A DNA stretch of 55,021 bases from an uncultured Erysipelotrichaceae bacterium. Its GTDB lineage: Bacteria; Bacillota_I; Bacilli_A; RFN20; CAG-826. Under the pieces are notes generated by a model. The model saw nothing but the letters and a program-made list of their open reading frames with translations, had not been told where the DNA came from and ran no database searches. A program made the position numbers and the translations under genes. Positions 51,128 to 55,021 of this stretch are shown piece by piece; the stretch's first letter is position 1; each line of letters opens with the position of its first letter. Location: NCBI GenBank assembly GCA_902797855.1, contig CADBUI010000013.1, positions 1 to 55,021 of the forward strand, in the 5' to 3' direction.

Positions 51128-51490
51128 ATGAAATTATATGAATCAAGTGAAGATTATTTAGAAAGAATACTTATCCTCACTAATAAAAATGGTTCTGTTA
51201 GATCCATTGATATAGTTGAAGATATGCATTTTTCAAAGCCTAGTGTTTCTGTAGCAATGAAAAAGCTTAAAGAAAATGGCTATATTTTAATTGATTCAAA
51301 AGGATATATTTCTTTAACTAGTAGTGGTCTAGAAGTCGCTAGTAAAACGCTTGAAAGACATCAAGTCTTAACTGATTGGTTTATCAGTTTAGGTGTTAAT
51401 GAAAAAATCGCACAAGAAGATGCCTGTCGCATCGAACACGATTTATCCGAAGAGACGTTTAATGCGATAAAAAAGGCCATTTCAAAATAA
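51128..51490 (+). CDS. DtxR/MntR-family metal-dependent repressor
   Basis: The 120-residue regulator has the winged helix (residues about 8-60, SIDIVEDMHFSKPSVSVAMKKL then GYILIDSKGYISLT) and the dimerisation part LGVNEKIAQEDACRIEHDLSEET, whose Cys, Glu and His are the usual metal ligands. It lacks the C-terminal SH3 domain found in DtxR. Just downstream are a terminator and the feo operon, whose promoter has a palindrome matching the expected operator form. Iron is therefore the likely metal, though Mn cannot be excluded. Confidence 0.9.
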   Translation: MKLYESSEDYLERILILTNKNGSVRSIDIVEDMHFSKPSVSVAMKKLKENGYILIDSKGYISLTSSGLEVASKTLERHQVLTDWFISLGVNEKIAQEDACRIEHDLSEETFNAIKKAISK

Positions 51491-51511
51491 ATACGATTCC
51501 ATCAGAAAAAC

Positions 51512-51540
51512 AAAAGAGTTAGCGTTGTCTAACTTTTTTT
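51512..51540 (+). terminator. Terminator after the metalloregulator gene
   Basis: AAAAGAGTTAG pairs with CTAACTTTTT around CGTTGT, followed by T-run. Confidence 0.85.
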
Positions 51541-51541
51541 G

Positions 51542-51570
51542 TTGACTTTGACATATATTATATATATTAT
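51542..51570 (+). promoter_or_regulatory. Promoter of the feo operon
   Basis: TTGACT (51542-51547), 17-base spacer, TATTAT (51565-51570). An overlapping TTGACA lies at 51548-51553. Confidence 0.7.
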
Positions 51571-51577
51571 ATTAACG

Positions 51578-51593
51578 GTTAGTTTTGACTAAC
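51578..51593. promoter_or_regulatory. Palindrome at the feo start site (candidate metalloregulator operator)
   Basis: GTTAGT-TTTG-ACTAAC, perfect six-base arms, lies directly after the -10 with AAGGAG just beyond. The TTAG...CTAA halves fit DtxR-type sites. Confidence 0.6.
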
Positions 51594-51614
51594 TAGACTA
51601 AAGGAGTGATTAAT

Positions 51615-51827
51615 ATGCCTATTATGCTTGCCCCAATCAATCAAGAAGTGAGAGTTGTGAAAATTCTCGCTAACGAAAAAATTAAAAAGCACTTGGAAAG
51701 CTTAGGAATTTTAGTTAACTCAAGACTTGTTGTCCTATCTACTGTCAATGGTGGAGTAGTTGTGGCAATTAAAGATGGTCGACTTGCTTTAGATCATGAA
51801 ATCGCAAGCAAGATACTAGTTGCGTAG
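51615..51827 (+). CDS. feoA: FeoA-type protein (first copy)
   Basis: This small SH3-like protein (70 residues) has the FeoA pattern LGILVNSRLVVLSTVNGGVVVAIKDGRLALDHEIASKI. It probably acts on FeoB at the membrane. The ATG of MPIMLAP is 9 bases after AAGGAG; the longer frame would need GTG. The second FeoA gene begins 13 bases after its stop. Confidence 0.88.
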   Translation: MPIMLAPINQEVRVVKILANEKIKKHLESLGILVNSRLVVLSTVNGGVVVAIKDGRLALDHEIASKILVA

Positions 51828-51840
51828 AAAGGTAGGAATT

Positions 51841-52080
51841 ATGCTAAAAAAACTAGTGGAATTTAAAATAGGCGAGACTGGCCTAATTAAGAAAGTTGAA
51901 GGCGAAGGGCGCCTCCGCAGAAGATTATTTGATATGGGTGTTACCCCAGGAGCAAAAGTATATCTTCGCAAAAAAGCCCCTCTCGGCGATCCTCTTGAAG
52001 TGACGATCAGAGGATATGAACTTACACTTCGTAAAAGCGAAGCGGAACTTGTCGTTTTAGAAGTGGAGGATGCTAAATAA
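51841..52080 (+). CDS. feoA: FeoA-type protein (second copy)
   Basis: The second SH3-like protein (79 residues) has the clearer FeoA signature GEGRLRRRLFDMGVTPGAKVYL and GDPLEVTIRGYELTLRKSEAELV. AAAGGTAGG precedes the ATG. Its stop overlaps the feoB ATG. Two FeoA genes before FeoB are common in Clostridia and Bacilli. Confidence 0.92.
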   Translation: MLKKLVEFKIGETGLIKKVEGEGRLRRRLFDMGVTPGAKVYLRKKAPLGDPLEVTIRGYELTLRKSEAELVVLEVEDAK

Positions 52081-54428
52081 TGAAAAGATTTGCTTTAGCA
52101 GGTAATCCTAACTGCGGTAAAACTACCTTATTTAATTCTCTCACTGGATCAACAGCCCATGTCGGTAACTGGCCTGGTGTCACTGTTGAAAAAAGAAGTG
52201 GAACTTATAAAAAACTAGAAGAACATGTATCAATCATCGATCTTCCAGGTATTTATTCGCTTTCACCTTACACAAATGAAGAGGTTATCTCAAGAAATTA
52301 TATTCTTGATGAACATCCTGATTGTGTCATCAATATTATTGATGCTACAAACCTTGAAAGAAACCTCTACTTAACAACACAATTACTAGAAATTAACGTT
52401 CCATTAATTGTTGCTCTAAACATGATGGACGTTTTAGATAAAAACGGTGACCGTGTTGATGTTAACGCTCTTGAAAAGAAGCTTGGAGTGCCAGTCGTGG
52501 CAATCTCTGCTTTAAAAGAAGACAATCTTGATGAACTTATGAAAAGAGCTTACGAGGCAAGTAAATCTCCTCGTGAAGGTAAAACTATCATCACTAATAA
52601 AGATGTTCTCCATCTTATTAAAGATGTTCAAATTGCCTTTAAAGGTAAAGGAGTGGAAGATCCACTTTTCCATGCGATTAAGCTTGTTGAAAATGACGAA
52701 CTTGAAGTTTCTAATCACAAAGACCTTCTTCCAATGGTAGAAGACTTCAAAAAAACATTTTCTGATGATACCTTCGGTGATGACTTTGAAGCAATCATTG
52801 CTGACTCACGTTATCACTATATTTCAGATAACTACGCTAGCGTGATGAAACGCGCAGAAACTCCTGAACAAAAAGATGTTGTTGTTAAAACATCTAAATC
52901 AGACAAGATTGATAAAGTCCTCACTCACAGAGTGTTTGGTTTAATTATCCTAGCAGTTATCCTTTTCTTCGTCTTCCATTTAACATTCTCTGAAGACTTA
53001 TTCTATATCGGTGCAATTAGGGGTGCAGCGGGTCTAGAAGAATGGGCTCCTTCTTTTGAAGGAAGTATCTATGAAGGATTATTCTGGACGGGTGGAGGAA
53101 TTAATTCACCAGGGGTTATCTTATTTAACTTCTTTGATATGTCATTCTCCGCTATAACGGATTCATTAAGTGGAGTTATGAGTGCAAACCTTGGAGAAGA
53201 ACTTGCTTGGTTAACTGGCTTTGTTTGCGATGGTGTCCTTTCTGGATTATTCGCTATCCTTGGTTTCTTACCACAAATCCTCGTCTTATTCTTATTCTTC
53301 TCAATTATGGAAGATACCGGATATATGGCTCGTGTTGCCTTTATCTTAGATAGAATCTTCCGTAAATTTGGTTTAAGCGGACGTGCATTTATCCCAATGA
53401 TTATGGGATTTGGTTGCTCAGTTCCTGCAATGATTAACACCCGTACACTTGCGGATGATAAAGAAAGAACCGCGACAATTAGAGTTATTCCTTTCTTCTC
53501 TTGCGGTGCTAAGCTTCCAATCTTAGTTGCAATCGCTGGTGGTATGGTTATGCATTTTGGCTTCCCACACCCAGACTTAATTGTCTATGGCATGTATGTA
53601 TTAGGCGTAATTGTCGCTCTAGCATGTGTTTTATTAATGAGAAACACAACACTCAAAGGAGATGCTGCTCCATTTATCATGGAGCTTCCAGAATATCACT
53701 GGCCACAATTTAGAAGCTTAATGATACACCTTTGGGATAAGGCTAAACACTTCGTTAAGAAAGCGTTCACCATTATCTTAGCTTCCACAATTGTGATTTG
53801 GTTCTTATCTAACTTTGGTTGGAACTGGATGTATATTGGTGAAATGGAAGGATCAATTCTTGAATCACTTGGTCAATTCATTCAACCTATCTTCACACCA
53901 CTTGGCTTTGGTGCTCAACTTTCAGTTGCTGGTTGGGTCTTTGCTGTTGCAGCAATTACTGGACTTATCGCTAAAGAAAACGTCATTGCCACCTTCAGTG
54001 TTCTTGCTGCTGTCTTTGTAAGTGGCTTTGAAGGAACTGCAGAAGGTGTTGAAGAAGCAGTCATTATGATTGCTAACACCGGAATTACATGGCAAGGCTG
54101 TATCTCATTTATTGCCTTTAATATGTTTACAATTCCTTGCTTTGCCGCTGTTGCTAGTGCAAAAGCAGAACTTCCAAAAGGTCAATTTAAATGGACACTT
54201 TTATTCTGGGTTGTTGCCAGCTATCTTGCTAGTGCTTCAATCTATTCACTCCTCAACTTATTCCCAACAAATAAGATTGATAGTGAAACAGGATTAATTA
54301 TTTCCCCATATTATGATGGGCAACTTGCATGGGCTATCCCAGTTAGTGTTTCTATCATCGCTATTTGTGTCTTATCAGTATTCGCCATTAAGTGGTGGAA
54401 TGCTCGTAAAGCAAAAGAGGCTAATTAA
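52080..54428 (+). CDS. feoB: Ferrous iron transporter FeoB
   Basis: The 782-residue Fe(II) importer has an N-terminal G domain with G1 GNPNCGKTT (8-16), a G2-like GNWPGVTVEK, G3 DLPG and G4 NMMD. The membrane domain carries MEDTGYMARVAF, MGFGCSVPA and FSCGAKLPI, which include the conserved Cys of the pore. A C-terminal part follows (GLIAKENVIATF). It is coupled to feoA by one overlapping base. Confidence 0.97.
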   Translation: MKRFALAGNPNCGKTTLFNSLTGSTAHVGNWPGVTVEKRSGTYKKLEEHVSIIDLPGIYSLSPYTNEEVISRNYILDEHPDCVINIIDATNLERNLYLTTQLLEINVPLIVALNMMDVLDKNGDRVDVNALEKKLGVPVVAISALKEDNLDELMKRAYEASKSPREGKTIITNKDVLHLIKDVQIAFKGKGVEDPLFHAIKLVENDELEVSNHKDLLPMVEDFKKTFSDDTFGDDFEAIIADSRYHYISDNYASVMKRAETPEQKDVVVKTSKSDKIDKVLTHRVFGLIILAVILFFVFHLTFSEDLFYIGAIRGAAGLEEWAPSFEGSIYEGLFWTGGGINSPGVILFNFFDMSFSAITDSLSGVMSANLGEELAWLTGFVCDGVLSGLFAILGFLPQILVLFLFFSIMEDTGYMARVAFILDRIFRKFGLSGRAFIPMIMGFGCSVPAMINTRTLADDKERTATIRVIPFFSCGAKLPILVAIAGGMVMHFGFPHPDLIVYGMYVLGVIVALACVLLMRNTTLKGDAAPFIMELPEYHWPQFRSLMIHLWDKAKHFVKKAFTIILASTIVIWFLSNFGWNWMYIGEMEGSILESLGQFIQPIFTPLGFGAQLSVAGWVFAVAAITGLIAKENVIATFSVLAAVFVSGFEGTAEGVEEAVIMIANTGITWQGCISFIAFNMFTIPCFAAVASAKAELPKGQFKWTLLFWVVASYLASASIYSLLNLFPTNKIDSETGLIISPYYDGQLAWAIPVSVSIIAICVLSVFAIKWWNARKAKEAN

Positions 54429-54430
54429 TT

Positions 54431-54628
54431 ATGAGTGGAATATCGCTACTTATCACCATCTTAGTTATAGTTATTGTTGCTTCCTTTTTTGTAGCGCTTA
54501 TTGCTAACTATATCTATCGAAAGAGACATAATCTTCCAACTGGTGATTGTGCGATGTGCCACACAAGTGGTAAGCATAAAAAGAACGCTTTAGTAAAGGC
54601 GTATTATAAAACTTACCATAATAAATAA
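54431..54628 (+). CDS. FeoB-associated Cys-rich membrane protein
   Basis: The 65-residue protein has one membrane segment (6-30), then YRKRHNLPTGDCAMCHTSG with a CxxC, and a basic Lys-rich tail. This is the PF12669 type often found behind FeoB. Its role in Fe(II) uptake is not clear. It starts two bases after the feoB stop. Confidence 0.9.
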   Translation: MSGISLLITILVIVIVASFFVALIANYIYRKRHNLPTGDCAMCHTSGKHKKNALVKAYYKTYHNK

Positions 54629-54633
54629 TATCT

Positions 54634-54656
54634 AGGGGGTGATTTTCACCCCCTTT
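54634..54656 (+). terminator. Hairpin at the end of the feo genes
   Basis: AGGGGGTGA-TTT-TCACCCCCT, perfect nine-base stem, but only two T follow. It may terminate partly or protect mRNA ends. Confidence 0.65.
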
Positions 54657-54665
54657 AACTCAATT

Positions 54666-54893
54666 ATGAAAAACAAGATTAAATACGTATTAAAAATAGA
54701 TGGAATGATGTGTGGGATGTGTGAAGCTCACGTTAATGATGTGATAAGAAGAAATTTTGATATAAAAAAAGTCAAAAGTAGTGCTCGTAAAAATCAAACT
54801 ATCGTCATAAGTGATCACATCATTAATGAAGAAGAATTTCACAAAGTCATCGATGAAACTGGTTATAGAATCGTTTCTATCAATAAAGAATAA
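54666..54893 (+). CDS. Heavy-metal-associated (HMA) domain protein, CopZ-like
   Basis: The 75-residue protein has the metal-binding motif GMMCGMC (Cys16, Cys19) at the start and a ferredoxin-like alpha/beta pattern, with LKIDGMMC and EEEFHKVIDETGYRI. Family members carry Cu(I) or other soft metals. The ATG at 54666 is 12 bases after the hairpin and lacks a clear Shine-Dalgarno sequence; a GTG start at 54639 lies inside that hairpin and seems less likely. No copper ATPase is seen in the window. Confidence 0.85.
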   Translation: MKNKIKYVLKIDGMMCGMCEAHVNDVIRRNFDIKKVKSSARKNQTIVISDHIINEEEFHKVIDETGYRIVSINKE

Positions 54894-54902
54894 TATTAGT
54901 TG

Positions 54903-54932
54903 TTGCAATTATTAATTGTTTCTTTATATAAT
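54903..54932 (+). promoter_or_regulatory. Promoter of tRNA-fMet
   Basis: TTGCAA (54903-54908), 18-base spacer, TATAAT (54927-54932), 13 bases before the tRNA. Confidence 0.65.
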
Positions 54933-54945
54933 ATATAACGTTCAT

Positions 54946-55021
54946 CGCAGGGTAGAGCAGTTGGTAGCTCATCAGGCCCATAACCTGGAGGTCGGAGGTT
55001 CAAGTCCTTCCCCTGCAACCA
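54946..55021 (+). tRNA. Initiator tRNA-fMet (CAT)
   Basis: The C1:A72 mismatch (54946 with 55017), the rest of the GCAGGG/CCCTGC acceptor stem, and TAGAGCAGTTGGTAGCTC in the D arm mark the initiator. The anticodon loop is CC-CAT-AA, with C at position 33. CCA is encoded and is the last three bases of the window. Confidence 0.93.

Noticed and set aside
54639-54665. GTG start for the HMA protein
   Set aside because: The GTG is inside a perfect GC-rich hairpin and the added residues do not belong to the HMA fold; kept as a minor alternative only.
1-55021. CRISPR array or cas genes
   Set aside because: No spaced direct repeats of 25-40 bases and no Cas motifs were noticed; the only repeats are coding or regulatory.

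Overview
The window looks like chromosome from an uncultured, gut-associated, low-GC Gram-positive bacterium, probably from the Bacilli/Mollicutes-related lineages (RF39, RFN20, Erysipelotrichales or Acholeplasma-like). The pointers are strong A+T bias, Shine-Dalgarno starts, many lipoproteins with a classical lipobox, a spermidine/putrescine transporter whose PotA carries a large insertion as in Mollicutes, and a host-glycan/starch lifestyle. The code is standard: the hydrolase ending at 9802 uses TGA as its stop, and Trp is TGG. I see no phage, transposase, CRISPR or rRNA. The lineage is inferred from gene content only.

Layout. 1-7021: a truncated CmpB-type membrane protein, a surface protein with two InlB/Flg_new-type repeats, an MscS channel, then esterase, peptidase T and membrane proteins. 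7071-10755: DegV, an XRE-type membrane regulator, a methyltransferase-like protein and an alpha/beta hydrolase. 10826-15228: a four-gene operon with a DUF1624/HGSNAT-like membrane acyltransferase, an acyl-CoA synthetase, a rubredoxin-like zinc ribbon and an amidohydrolase. 15268-21525: a thioredoxin-like lipoprotein and potABCD, separated by a region with regularly spaced A-tracts. 21582-22049: five tRNA genes (Cys, Arg, Pro, Ala, Met). 22160-25191: a small acidic/basic gene pair, a DUF6273 lipoprotein, a nitroreductase and a membrane protein.

25259-42869 is a starch/maltodextrin utilisation region, all on the minus strand. From upstream to downstream: a secreted alpha-amylase lipoprotein and a starch-binding-type lipoprotein; a membrane-anchored surface protein with carbohydrate-binding modules; MalQ; then pullulanase, a small lipoprotein, MalE, MalF, MalG, MalK and a small membrane protein. 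The model is: surface capture, extracellular cutting by amylase and pullulanase, uptake by MalEFGK, cytoplasmic processing by MalQ. Two sites fit the CcpA cre consensus exactly, and perfect palindromes overlap two of the predicted promoters, so carbon control is likely.

43091-48330: two related small exported proteins flank an FAD enzyme that strongly resembles the Propionibacterium/Cutibacterium polyunsaturated fatty acid (linoleate) isomerase. Then tRNA-Ile2 and tRNA-Ser, and an M6-type metalloprotease lipoprotein. 48410-50652: an ABC-2 export system and a membrane protein. 50669-50780: a candidate structured non-coding RNA. 50874-54893: an iron module (DtxR-family regulator, two FeoA, FeoB, FeoB-associated Cys-rich protein, HMA metal-binding protein) with a palindrome at the feo promoter. 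The window ends on the last base of initiator tRNA-fMet.

The most notable points are the linoleate-isomerase-like enzyme with its flanking paralogues, the operator architecture of the starch genes, the coiled-coil additions on transporter subunits (PotA, PotD, MalF), the orphan structured RNA, and two CAT tRNAs with C at position 33.
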